DNA from: Pyrinomonadaceae bacterium
Lineage (GTDB): Bacteria > Acidobacteriota > Blastocatellia > Pyrinomonadales > Pyrinomonadaceae
Assembly (NCBI GenBank): GCA_026129865.1
Contig: JAHCHG010000003.1
Coordinates: 62,001 to 126,000, forward strand
Direction of reading: 5' to 3'
Length of the DNA: 64,000 nt
Part shown: in pieces, positions 43,283 to 52,073 of the stretch
Layout: every line of letters starts with the position of its first letter
Position numbering within the stretch: the first letter of the stretch is position 1
Program-made: the position numbers and the translations under genes
Notes under the pieces: generated by a model
The model's database searches: none
Told to the model about the DNA's origin: nothing
The model's input: only the letters and a program-made list of their open reading frames with translations

Positions 43283-44507
43283 TTTTTGCTTTTGATTTGA
43301 CGCTCAACAGCAAAATCGCCGCTAAAATTGAAATTCCCGAACTCACCAAAAACGCTGTTTCCGCTCCGAATTTTGTCCATAATGCCCCGAAGATGAGCGA
43401 GGCGGGAAATACTGTGATTCCAAAGGCTAAATTATAAAATCCGAAAGCCGTTCCGCGTTTTTCGGATTCGACAAGATCTGCAACAAGCGCTTTTTCAACG
43501 CCTTCCGTTAAACCGAAATATGCGCCGTAGATGAAAAACAGCGTCCATATCTGCCACAACTCGCTGACGAAAGCGAATCCGACATAAACAAGTGCGTAGA
43601 GGATCCAACAACCTGCGAAGATCATTTTCTTTCGCCCGACGCGATCCGAAAGATCGCCGCCGATCAGCGAAAAAACGACTTTGCTGATATGCAGAAAAAC
43701 CCATAAAAGCGGGAGAATATATTCCGCCACGCCGGCTTGGGTCGCGCGGAGAAGTAAAAAAGCGTCGGTCGAATTCGACAGAGTAAAAAGCGCAATAACG
43801 ATCAGAAATCTCTTAAAATTTCCGTCAAATTCTTTTAATGAAAGCTTGATCGGCGTAACGTTTTCAGCATCGGCGGGTTCGTGCTTTTGTTCTTTTACGA
43901 GAAATGCAATGACGAAGACGCTCAGAATTGCCGGAATCGCGGCGATCAGAAAGATGCGGCTGTAATCGTTCGCCGTCGGTTCCGAAGGATTTTCCGACCA
44001 GAGATAAAGCAGCGCAAAGGCGATGAGCGGACCGATGACCGCGCCGAAATGATCTGCGGCACGGTGAAATCCGAACGCGAGCCCGCGGCGCTGCGGTTCG
44101 ATCGAATCGGCTATCAGCGCATCACGCGGAGCACCGCGAATGCCTTTTCCAGTCCGGTCGGTAACACGAAGTACCAGAACCTGCTGCCAGGTCGAAACAA
44201 AGGCGAGCAGAGGACGCATCAAACTCGAAAGCGAATAACCTGCGAAAACAAGCAGTTTTCGCTTTTCAAATCGATCGCTCAAATATCCGGAAAATAATTT
44301 TAGAAGGGAAGAAACGGTTTCGGCGAAACCTTCGATCAACCCGATCGCAAACGGCGTTGCGCCGAGCGTGATGGCGAGAAAAGCCGGAAGGATCGGATAG
44401 ATTATCTCGCTAGACGTATCGTTTAATAAACTTACAAGGCTGAGCGCGAGGACGTTGCCAGAGAGGTTTTTATAGCGGGAAAAGTAAGATTTTATCTTGC
44501 CGGGCAT
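43278..44507 (-). CDS. MFS transporter
   Basis: 409 residues with 12 membrane segments. The cytoplasmic loop 2-3 has GYLSDRFEKRKLL and loop 8-9 GGDLSDRVGRKKMIF, both the MFS motif A. RVTDRTGKGIRGAPRDALIA lies between TM3 and TM4. The substrate is unknown; the layout is like drug and sugar exporters of the AraJ/Bmr type. Its stop codon (TGA at 43278) sits in the R' core of attC14. Confidence 0.88.
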   Translation of the reverse strand: MPGKIKSYFSRYKNLSGNVLALSLVSLLNDTSSEIIYPILPAFLAITLGATPFAIGLIEGFAETVSSLLKLFSGYLSDRFEKRKLLVFAGYSLSSLMRPLLAFVSTWQQVLVLRVTDRTGKGIRGAPRDALIADSIEPQRRGLAFGFHRAADHFGAVIGPLIAFALLYLWSENPSEPTANDYSRIFLIAAIPAILSVFVIAFLVKEQKHEPADAENVTPIKLSLKEFDGNFKRFLIVIALFTLSNSTDAFLLLRATQAGVAEYILPLLWVFLHISKVVFSLIGGDLSDRVGRKKMIFAGCWILYALVYVGFAFVSELWQIWTLFFIYGAYFGLTEGVEKALVADLVESEKRGTAFGFYNLAFGITVFPASLIFGALWTKFGAETAFLVSSGISILAAILLLSVKSKAKS

Positions 44508-44513
44508 TTAGTT

Positions 44514-44723
44514 TCAGCGCGTCTTTTTCGACGCCGGAGCTTTTGCAGGCGCGCCGCTGCCGCCGAATGCCCAGAAAGCCAGTCCGCCAGCGAGCCCGAT
44601 GAACAAGATCAAAAAAACGATAACAGCGCGCACCGCCATTTTTACGGCTTTTTTCAGCAGCTTAAAAACGACGAATGCGGCGATCGCCATTACGACGAAA
44701 AATAAAATTCCGGCGATAATCAT
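44514..44723 (-). CDS. Small membrane protein
   Basis: 69 residues. Two membrane segments (IIAGILFFVVMAIAAFVVF and AVIVFLILFIGLAGGLAF) are joined by a basic loop. A Ser/Ala/Lys tail follows. It sits 6 bp upstream of the MFS gene and 3 bp downstream of yacG, so the three are likely co-transcribed. Function unknown. Confidence 0.6.
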   Translation of the reverse strand: MIIAGILFFVVMAIAAFVVFKLLKKAVKMAVRAVIVFLILFIGLAGGLAFWAFGGSGAPAKAPASKKTR

Positions 44724-44726
44724 AAT

Positions 44727-44936
44727 TTATTCAACGCTTTCGCGTTTTTCCGACTCTTTAATGATCTCTTCCAACTCTTCATCCGACAAATTCGCCGATT
44801 GCGCCGGCAAACGGTAATTTCCGTCCGCCCATTCGCCAAAATCGATCAGCTTGCAGCGTTCCGAACAAAACGGACGAAACTCATTTCCTGAGTATTCAGT
44901 CTCTTTTCTACATCTTGGACATTTAACTTTCGGCAT
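44727..44936 (-). CDS. yacG: DNA gyrase inhibitor YacG
   Basis: 69 residues. A single zinc site is visible: CPRCRKETEY at the start and FCSERCKLIDFGEWADGNYR further on (C-x2-C ... C-x3-C), the YacG pattern. The acidic helical tail (SDEELEEIIKESEKRES) binds GyrB in characterised members. It is upstream of the membrane protein and MFS genes. Confidence 0.85.
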   Translation of the reverse strand: MPKVKCPRCRKETEYSGNEFRPFCSERCKLIDFGEWADGNYRLPAQSANLSDEELEEIIKESEKRESVE

Positions 44937-45100
44937 GGTTTACGAAATATAGCAAAATTAGATCGAATAGAAAAACGGTTGACCACCCAAGGTTTAAGGT
45001 GCAATGATACAAAGCTGTAACGGTTGCCGGCATCAAATGCGAACATTGGGAGAATAACGTTCGTAAAATAGTCGGGAAAAACAAGCAGAGGTTATAAAAG

Positions 45101-46210
45101 ATGTCAGATTATAAAAAACGGTTTGAAGAATGGCAGCGCGAGGCGAAAGAACGTTTTGACGATTTTGATAAACAGATCGGTTTGAAAGAAAAGATCGCCG
45201 AAAGCGCCAAGGTTGTCAGCGATACGGCTCAAAAAGGAGCGGAAACAATCCGCGGCGGCGCGGAAAAGATCAAGAAGGAAGCCGAAAAATCGGCTGTAGG
45301 TAAACAAGCCGTAAAAGTTGCGGGAGAAACGATCAAAACCGCCGAAAAAGTTGCCGGCGAAACGGTAAAGACCGCGGGTGAAACTGCCAAAAAAGCCTGG
45401 AAAGCCAGCGAACCGATGCGCGACGCCGCGGACGATGCGGGTGAAAAAGCCGGCGATGTGTTTGAAAACGCCGCGAAAAACACCGGCGAGGTTTTGAAAA
45501 CGGTTGGCGAAAAAGCTTCTGAAGTATTCAGTTACGCAGGCGAAAAGGCGAGCGAGGCTTTTGTCGACGCGCGCGAATCGGTCGGCGCAACAGCAGATAG
45601 AGTTTCGAAGGCATTCAATCTAGGTGCCAGCTGGACACGGACGATCAATTCAACGGTTAAAGCTCTTCAAAATACTGCCGGATGGATCGCGGAAAAACCG
45701 CTGCAGGCGGCGACAACGGGCGCATCGCTCGCAGTCGGAGCCGGACTCGGCGTTGTTTTCACAGGCGTTAGCTCGCACTGGTTTTTCAGCTCGTTCATTC
45801 CGACATCAACCGTTAAGCGGATCAGTGAAGAATTTAATAATTATCTTAAAAAACAGGAAGATCTGATAACGAAAGGCGAATTGACCAAAGCCGAAGCGGA
45901 AAGGGTCCAATTTGAACGCGAGATCGTTAAATATGTCGGCGCGCCGCTTTTGGGAGCATTTTCATTTGCCAGCGGCGCAGTTTTGATGACGAATATTTTT
46001 AATCCGAAAACAGTTACGGGCGCTCCGGTTAGCTGGTTTTTACTGGGAAACCCGGTTCTTGAAGGCGCCTGGTACTTCGGCAACGGATTGTTTTGCTTTA
46101 AGACGGGTTATGATTTTTTCATGATCTCGCTTGAAGACGATCAGGAAGTGCAGAAGATCGTGAAAGAACTGAAAGGACTTTTGCCTGCGGCGGAGCCTGC
46201 CTCGGTTTAA
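45101..46210 (+). CDS. Amphipathic-repeat membrane protein (LEA/apolipoprotein-like N-terminus)
   Basis: 369 residues. Residues 1-180 are Ala/Lys/Glu/Thr-rich imperfect 11-residue repeats (AESAKVVSDTAQKGAETIRG, AGETIKTAEKVAGETVKTAG) typical of LEA-type or apolipoprotein-like amphipathic helices. Residues 200-330 have two to three membrane segments (GASLAVGAGLGVVFTG, GAFSFASGAVLM). No enzyme motif is seen. It is a stand-alone gene with a terminator; membrane protection or scaffolding is speculation. Confidence 0.6.
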   Translation: MSDYKKRFEEWQREAKERFDDFDKQIGLKEKIAESAKVVSDTAQKGAETIRGGAEKIKKEAEKSAVGKQAVKVAGETIKTAEKVAGETVKTAGETAKKAWKASEPMRDAADDAGEKAGDVFENAAKNTGEVLKTVGEKASEVFSYAGEKASEAFVDARESVGATADRVSKAFNLGASWTRTINSTVKALQNTAGWIAEKPLQAATTGASLAVGAGLGVVFTGVSSHWFFSSFIPTSTVKRISEEFNNYLKKQEDLITKGELTKAEAERVQFEREIVKYVGAPLLGAFSFASGAVLMTNIFNPKTVTGAPVSWFLLGNPVLEGAWYFGNGLFCFKTGYDFFMISLEDDQEVQKIVKELKGLLPAAEPASV

Positions 46211-46247
46211 GAATATAAAGTTGCAGCAAACATGTGATCGAAAGTTA

Positions 46248-46284
46248 GAAAGCGGTGATGGGAAGCTGTCGCCGCTTTCTTTTT
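46248..46284 (+). terminator. Intrinsic terminator after the amphipathic-repeat gene
   Basis: GAAAGCGG and CCGCTTTC pair around a 16-base loop, followed by TTTTTG. The further 500 bp to 46805 contain no gene I can support. Confidence 0.75.
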
Positions 46285-46805
46285 GTCGTTGTTTCAGTCT
46301 AGTTCGATCTTCCCGGTCGTTTTTCCTTACATTTTATCTTTTTGCGATCGGGGAAATGACGAAAGTAAAGCTTTCAAACCATCTTTTGGTTTAATGAGCC
46401 GGTCCGAACCGGTGCCGGTTCATCGTTTACCTCAGACCAAAAATCAATAGCCCACGTTTTGTAACGTATTGCGAGTAATCGTCATAAATAAATGATCGCA
46501 TAAAATTGGTCTTTTTCAGCGACGGTTACATTTGCCGGATCGCCGTCGAAAGATATTATATTCCGAAAATTGTTGAGCCTGTCTTGCCGACCAAAAACCC
46601 TATACGCGGCATAATGCTGAATTAATTCACTTTACCAATCAACTAAAGCAAAAAAGGTCTTGGAACGTCGGGTTAGAATATGGTAAAAGGATAGACGAAA
46701 CATTAGGTTTGCGTCAGATTACTTACAATTTATTTCTCGTTAAACTTTGCTTCAAATATGCAAAACGGCAAATTCTAATTTGGAACGACTCATACAAGGT
46801 TTTCT

Positions 46806-48614
46806 ATGTTCCGTTTATTCTCAAATCCTTTCGCCGCTGCGGTCGTAAGCTTTTTAGCTGCAGTAATTCTAACGGTGCTTGTCAGGAAATTTGCGGTATC
46901 TCGCGGCTATGTCGCGGCACCGAAATCCGACAGATGGCATAAACGACCGACCGCCATGCTCGGCGGGGTGTCGATCTATCTGACCACGCTGTTGATGTTT
47001 TTCATTTTCGTGGAAACCACAATGGCGTCGATGGTCATTCTTGCGGGCAGTTCGTTTTTATTTCTTGTCGGCATTCTGGACGATTTTCTCCAGATCAAAC
47101 CTTATCAAAAACTGATCGGTCAATTGATCGGCGTTTCGATCGTCGTCGGGTTCGGACTATCGCTTCCGTGGACCGAATCGGACATTCTAAACATCCTGAT
47201 CACGGCGTTTTGGCTGATCGGCATAACGAATGCTATCAACCTGCTCGACAATATGGACGGGCTTGCCGCCGGAATTTCTGCGATCGCTGCATTCGTTTTG
47301 GCGCTCGGGTTTGCCGCCAGCGGTCAGCCGAACGAAGTAGTACTGGTTTCCGTCTTTGTCGGTGCGCTGCTCGGTTTTCTGGTCTTCAACTTCAATCCTG
47401 CGTCGATATTTATGGGCGACGGCGGTTCTATGTTCGTCGGATTTTTTCTTGCGAGCACGGTGCTTTTAAACGACGTCGCGGGACGTTCGCGAAGCGTTAT
47501 TTCGATTCTGGCGGTTCCCGCGCTTATCTTGTTCGTCCCGATCTTCGACACGACCTTTGTAACAATTCTCAGAAAACTCTGGGGCAGAAAAGCGTCGCAG
47601 GGCGGGCGCGATCACACATCGCACCGTCTTGTTGCATTGGGGCTTTCGGAACGCGCGGCGGTATTAATGCTTTACGGATTCGCGCTCTTGGCTGGATTGT
47701 TATCGCTGCTGGTGCGCGAACTTGAAACTGTGCAGAGTCTTGCGCTGATCGGGCTTTTCACCGTTGTTCTTACCCTGATCGGCGTTTATCTGGCAAAGGT
47801 TAAGGTGTATAAGGAACAGGAAGCCGATCTCGCGCTCGAGAATAAAGCGGTTTTTGGATTTCTCGTAAATCTTTCGCACAAACGCCGGGTTTTTGAAGTT
47901 ATCTTAGATGCGTTTTTGATCTCGCTTGCTTACTACGGCGCTTATTTTATGATCTTCGGTCCTTTTGAAAACAGTGAAAACTGGGCGCTGTTCGTAAAAT
48001 CTTTGCCGATCCTTATTGTCATAAAATTATTTACATTTTTGGCTGTCGGCGTTTACCGCGGCATTTGGCGATATACGAGTTTAAGTGATTTTCTGACGTT
48101 TTCTAAGGGAGTTGTAATCAGTTCGGTCTTTGGCGCGCTGGCAATTCTTTTGATCTATCGTTTTCAGGGATTTTCACGCGCGGTCTTTATTCTTGATGCG
48201 TTGCTGCTTATTCTCGCGCTCGGGCTTAGCCGTGTTGCGTTTCGATTGTTCCGCAAGATCCTGCCAAATCCGACCAACGGCGAACAACGCAAGATCCTGA
48301 TATACGGAGCCGGCGACGGCGGTGAAATGATCCTCCGTGAGTTAAAGAATAATCCCGATTGGAACCTTAAGCCGATCGGATTTGTCGATGACGACCCGCT
48401 AAAAAAAGACAAAGTCATTCATGGACTGAAAGTTTTCGGCGGAAACGGTTCGCTGAAAAAGATCTGCCTGGAAAATGATGTCGAAGAGATCCTGCTTTCT
48501 TTTAGAAACGTCGAACCGCACCGGTTGACAGAGGTAAAAGATATTTGCGCAAGCGCAGATGTTTCCCTTAAACGCGCTTTGATCAAGATCGAGCCGTTCG
48601 ACTTTGCATCCTAA
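46806..48614 (+). CDS. WecA/MraY-like sugar-phosphate transferase fused to a FlaA1-type membrane-Rossmann region
   Basis: 602 residues. Residues 1-340 are a WecA-family undecaprenyl-phosphate N-acetylhexosamine-1-phosphate transferase: RKFAVSRGYVAAPKSDRWHK, GILDDFLQIKPYQKLIGQL, NAINLLDNMDGLAAGISAIA, MGDGGSMFVGFFLA. Residues 350-602 are four membrane segments and a Rossmann domain (KILIYGAGDGGEMILREL, IGFVDDD) like the N-terminal half of CapD/FlaA1 proteins, without the catalytic epimerase domain. It probably starts a polysaccharide on its lipid carrier; the added half may bind nucleotide sugar. Next are a TPR protein and the O-antigen ligase. Confidence 0.87.
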   Translation: MFRLFSNPFAAAVVSFLAAVILTVLVRKFAVSRGYVAAPKSDRWHKRPTAMLGGVSIYLTTLLMFFIFVETTMASMVILAGSSFLFLVGILDDFLQIKPYQKLIGQLIGVSIVVGFGLSLPWTESDILNILITAFWLIGITNAINLLDNMDGLAAGISAIAAFVLALGFAASGQPNEVVLVSVFVGALLGFLVFNFNPASIFMGDGGSMFVGFFLASTVLLNDVAGRSRSVISILAVPALILFVPIFDTTFVTILRKLWGRKASQGGRDHTSHRLVALGLSERAAVLMLYGFALLAGLLSLLVRELETVQSLALIGLFTVVLTLIGVYLAKVKVYKEQEADLALENKAVFGFLVNLSHKRRVFEVILDAFLISLAYYGAYFMIFGPFENSENWALFVKSLPILIVIKLFTFLAVGVYRGIWRYTSLSDFLTFSKGVVISSVFGALAILLIYRFQGFSRAVFILDALLLILALGLSRVAFRLFRKILPNPTNGEQRKILIYGAGDGGEMILRELKNNPDWNLKPIGFVDDDPLKKDKVIHGLKVFGGNGSLKKICLENDVEEILLSFRNVEPHRLTEVKDICASADVSLKRALIKIEPFDFAS

Positions 48615-48664
48615 GCGCGTTAGTCGAGCTTTCAAAATTCACCAATAGATAATATCTTTTTCTA

Positions 48665-49960
48665 ATGCCGCGAAAATCAATTCCGATCGATTCAATCTAC
48701 GGAAGGGCGATCCTGGCGGGGTTAACGGTGCTGGTCGCCGTTTTTTCTGTGATCGCCGCAAAATGGTCTTTCGCAAATTCGATCTCAACGCAGGCGGAGC
48801 ATATCGAAGTCGCGGAACTCGCGATTGAAATGGCACCGGACGATCCGCAGGCGCATTACGCGCTCGCGGTTTTGACGGAAAGAACCTTTCTTCCGCAGGA
48901 ATTAGAACGTTCACTTTCTGAATTTAAAAAAGCTGCGATGCTTTCGCCGCACGATTTCCGGCTTTGGATCGCGCTCGGTAAAGCATTTGAACGCGCCGGT
49001 GATGACGAAAACGCCGCGCTTTCATTTAAAAACGCGAAACGGCTTGCGCCGAACTATGCTCAAGTAGCGTGGATCTACGGAAATTTTCTAGTTCGAACCG
49101 GCGACACGGAAAATGCGTTTGCCGAGATTCGCCGCGCAGCCGAGGCTGACAGGCAATATCTTCGTCCGGCAGTTGCGACGGCGTTTCAGATATTAGGCGG
49201 CGATCTTGCACAGATTCGAAAATTGTTCGGCGATTCTATGGATCTAAACGCGATGCTCGCAGCTTCGCTTGGCGGCAGCAAAAAGTTTGACGAAGCGCTG
49301 GAAATATGGAATTCGCTACCCGAATCGGACCGCCGAACAAAATACTCTGACGAAGGCGCCGCGCTGTACCGCCAGTTGATAGATGCGAAACACTTTCGCG
49401 AAGCACTGAAGATCAACAATCAGACCGCAAAAAACGACAACCTAAAATTCGAAGCCCAAACGATTTACAACGGCGGATTTGAAGCCGACCTGACGCTTTC
49501 GGGCGCACCGCTTTTCGATTGGAATTTGGCTGGCGGTTTGCAGCCGCAGGTTCTTTTCGACGCGGGTCAAAAGCGCGAAGGCTCGCGTTCAATCGTATTT
49601 CTTTTTAATTCAATAGACGGCAGAGATTTTCGCGGGCTTTCTCAAACTATCGTCGTTTCGCCGGGCAGTTCTTATCGGCTGGGTTTCAGCTATCGTTCCC
49701 AGTTCAAATCCGCAGCCACATTTACATGGCAGATCGTCGATCCCGCAGGAGAACTCTTGGGTGAATCCGAACCGATCGATGCGGAATCCGAATGGGAAGA
49801 TCGAACAGTTAATTTTACCGTGCCTGATCAAACCGAAGCCGTCACGATTCGGCTTGCCCGTGCGAAATGTCCGGACGGAATTTGCCCGATCAATGGGCGT
49901 GTTTGGTTCGATAATTTCGAACTATCGCAGGCAAATTCCGGAACTCTGAACGAAAAATGA
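48665..49960 (+). CDS. Membrane-anchored TPR protein with C-terminal beta-sandwich domain
   Basis: 431 residues. An N-terminal membrane segment (AILAGLTVLVAVFSVIAAKW) precedes TPR units (about 40-280): ALAVLTERTFLPQELERSLS and WIALGKAFERAGDDENAALS, repeating. Then a carbohydrate-binding-like beta-sandwich (about 295-430, YNGGFEADLTLSGAPLFDWN, SYRLGFSYRSQFKSAATFTW). The stop overlaps the ligase start by four bases. It fits a co-factor for polysaccharide ligation or export. Confidence 0.75.
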   Translation: MPRKSIPIDSIYGRAILAGLTVLVAVFSVIAAKWSFANSISTQAEHIEVAELAIEMAPDDPQAHYALAVLTERTFLPQELERSLSEFKKAAMLSPHDFRLWIALGKAFERAGDDENAALSFKNAKRLAPNYAQVAWIYGNFLVRTGDTENAFAEIRRAAEADRQYLRPAVATAFQILGGDLAQIRKLFGDSMDLNAMLAASLGGSKKFDEALEIWNSLPESDRRTKYSDEGAALYRQLIDAKHFREALKINNQTAKNDNLKFEAQTIYNGGFEADLTLSGAPLFDWNLAGGLQPQVLFDAGQKREGSRSIVFLFNSIDGRDFRGLSQTIVVSPGSSYRLGFSYRSQFKSAATFTWQIVDPAGELLGESEPIDAESEWEDRTVNFTVPDQTEAVTIRLARAKCPDGICPINGRVWFDNFELSQANSGTLNEK

Positions 49961-51351
49961 GCGGAAAACACGCAAAAACCGAAGCGTCAGTCTTGACGAC
50001 GAGCCTTATGTTCGCCGTTCTTTGCGGTCTTTTGGTATTTACGACCCTAATTTTTGGTGCCGTCGATTCGTGGGCGCTCGGAATTGTTCTGCCTGTTCTA
50101 TCGATCGTGTTTATTTTATGGAGTTTCGGAGCGTTTCGCAGCGGGAATTTTGAATTCAGCACGAATTTGCTTCAGCTTCCGATAGCTGCGCTGATCATCA
50201 TCGGACTCATTCAGCTGCTTCCGCTCGGCAATTCCGGCGCGGAAGCTTTCGCAGACGCAAGTTCTTCGCTCTCGCTGGCGCCATATTCGACCCGGCTTGC
50301 CGTTCTGCAGCTCGCTGCGTATCTGATGTTTTTTGCCGCAGCGCTTTTTATACTTAACAACGAAGCGCGAGTTCGAAAGATCGTTTATCTGATCGTCATT
50401 TTTGGAACACTGATGGCGTTTTTCGGAATCTTGCAGCGGCTCGCAAGCGCGGACGATATGATCTACGGACTCCGCAATTCGTTTCAGGCAAATCCGTTTG
50501 GACCGTTCGTAAATTCGCATCATTTTGCCGCATTCATGGAATTGACGATCGCAATTCCGCTGGCGCTGCTTTTCGGAAAGGCTATCAAAAAAAACCGCCG
50601 TGCGCTTGCGGCGATCGCGGTTGTCGTCATGGGAATGGCGATAATCTTTACGACCTCGCGCGGCGGATTTTTGTCGCTGCTGGCGATCATCGGCTTTATC
50701 ATTGTCGCAAATATTCTCGATCGAAAGCGGAGCGAGGCGCATTCCGATGAGGGAAATCAGGCGTTTCGCAGAAATTCGGCGCTCGTCGGGAGCGGACTTG
50801 CGTTAATTCTTATAATTCTCGGGATCGTTCTTTATCTGACAAACGATTCGACCGTCGACCGCGTTGTCACAATGGACAAAGGCGGCGCGGACATAAGCAA
50901 CGGTCGGACGCATTTCTGGTCGATCGCATTGCAGATCTTTGCCGATAATCCTGTGATCGGAACGGGACTTGACTCGTACGGCATGGCTTTTCCGCTTTAC
51001 GACACGTGGAACGGCGGTTTTCGGCTCGAGCGCGCGCATAATGATTACCTTCAGATTCTCTCTGACGCGGGAATTCTCGGGTTTCTCTGTGTTGCGGGTT
51101 TTATTTTTCTGCTCTTTCGAAAAGGACTTGAAACGATCAGCCGAGCGGAAGATCGATTTTTGCGGCATACGGCGATCGGCGCGCTGGCGGGCTGTCTCGG
51201 CGTTTTGATTCACAGCTTTTTTGATTTTCCGCTGCGGACGCCTTCAAATATGTACTTTTTCCTGACGCTGGCGGTGATAGCAACGACATCTTTCGCGGCT
51301 GGCGATCGTAAAAGGCTTAAAATCCGTAAAAAGATCCACGTGTCGTCTTAG
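49957..51351 (+). CDS. O-antigen ligase family protein
   Basis: 464 residues with about 12 membrane segments. The large periplasmic loop (about 290-370) contains DKGGADISNGRTHFWSIALQ and the HNDYLQILSDAG motif with the family's catalytic-type His, plus GTGLDSYGMAFP. These are the Wzy_C/WaaL features that ligate or polymerise glycans on lipid carriers. It completes the wecA-like/TPR/ligase group. Confidence 0.87.
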   Translation: MSGKHAKTEASVLTTSLMFAVLCGLLVFTTLIFGAVDSWALGIVLPVLSIVFILWSFGAFRSGNFEFSTNLLQLPIAALIIIGLIQLLPLGNSGAEAFADASSSLSLAPYSTRLAVLQLAAYLMFFAAALFILNNEARVRKIVYLIVIFGTLMAFFGILQRLASADDMIYGLRNSFQANPFGPFVNSHHFAAFMELTIAIPLALLFGKAIKKNRRALAAIAVVVMGMAIIFTTSRGGFLSLLAIIGFIIVANILDRKRSEAHSDEGNQAFRRNSALVGSGLALILIILGIVLYLTNDSTVDRVVTMDKGGADISNGRTHFWSIALQIFADNPVIGTGLDSYGMAFPLYDTWNGGFRLERAHNDYLQILSDAGILGFLCVAGFIFLLFRKGLETISRAEDRFLRHTAIGALAGCLGVLIHSFFDFPLRTPSNMYFFLTLAVIATTSFAAGDRKRLKIRKKIHVSS

Positions 51352-51365
51352 CAAAAGCTTCGCGC

Positions 51366-52073
51366 TCAATTCTTTCCATAATTCTTGGGATAAATCCGAT
51401 GGACGTAGCCGTCTTCAAATTCCAGAGTCATGATCAATTTATTCGACCGTTCGGGATTGGGTCGAACTCCCTTTAAAATTCCGCCTAAAATAACGTCCGC
51501 CTCGTTATGTTTTTTAACGTCGAGCTTTACGCGGCGCATTTCAACATACTCGGAAAACAGGATCGAAGTTCCTTCGGAATTGGTCGCAGAAATATGCAGA
51601 TAACCCGAATTTTCGGCTGAATCGCAAACGAAATTTATCGCACCTTCACAGTCTCCTAAAACCTTTCTAACGGGGAAAACAAATTCCTTTCCGATGTAAG
51701 CCTGCGAGGCTGCCTTGAGCCGTGCGCGCGCGATCTCTTCCTGGTCGCGGTCGTTCGAAAACGAATAAGCGACAACCTTGCCGGCGAGCGAATATAGATA
51801 AATGTAACGCAGGCGCGCAAGTTTCAGATCTTTTGTTTCGGCACCGAGCTTTTGAATGTATTGTTCCGCAAGGATAGAAGTTTTGGTCCAATCTTGCTGC
51901 TTTAAAGCTGACTCCAGTTCGCTCCATTCTTCCGAAGAAATATCATTGGATTTGTTGGAAGTTCCGGTAATATTCGGAACATTTTCATCCAAAACGAGTT
52001 TACCGGTCTGCGCAAATACAGCGGGGACAAATAGCAAAATGATCACAAACAACTTCAGAGATCTATCGAACAT
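51366..52073 (-). CDS. Exported protein of unknown function
   Basis: 235 residues. Signal peptide (LFVIILLFVPAVFAQT), a helical part (about 40-140, ESALKQQDWTKTSILAEQYI and LARLRYIYLYSLAGKVVAYS) and a beta-rich half with a Cys pair (GDCEGAINFVCDSAE). Its start overlaps the end of the large TPR gene by 11 bases, so the two are co-translated on the minus strand. No family is recognised. Confidence 0.65.
   Translation of the reverse strand: MFDRSLKLFVIILLFVPAVFAQTGKLVLDENVPNITGTSNKSNDISSEEWSELESALKQQDWTKTSILAEQYIQKLGAETKDLKLARLRYIYLYSLAGKVVAYSFSNDRDQEEIARARLKAASQAYIGKEFVFPVRKVLGDCEGAINFVCDSAENSGYLHISATNSEGTSILFSEYVEMRRVKLDVKKHNEADVILGGILKGVRPNPERSNKLIMTLEFEDGYVHRIYPKNYGKN

Noticed and set aside
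46709-46942. A 77-residue gene before the WecA-like gene
   Set aside because: It overlaps the conserved N-terminus of the WecA-like protein in another frame and has no recognisable feature.
50116-50742. A 208-residue minus-strand gene
   Set aside because: It is antisense to the O-antigen ligase gene and is a Arg/Lys/Gln-rich shadow without any motif.
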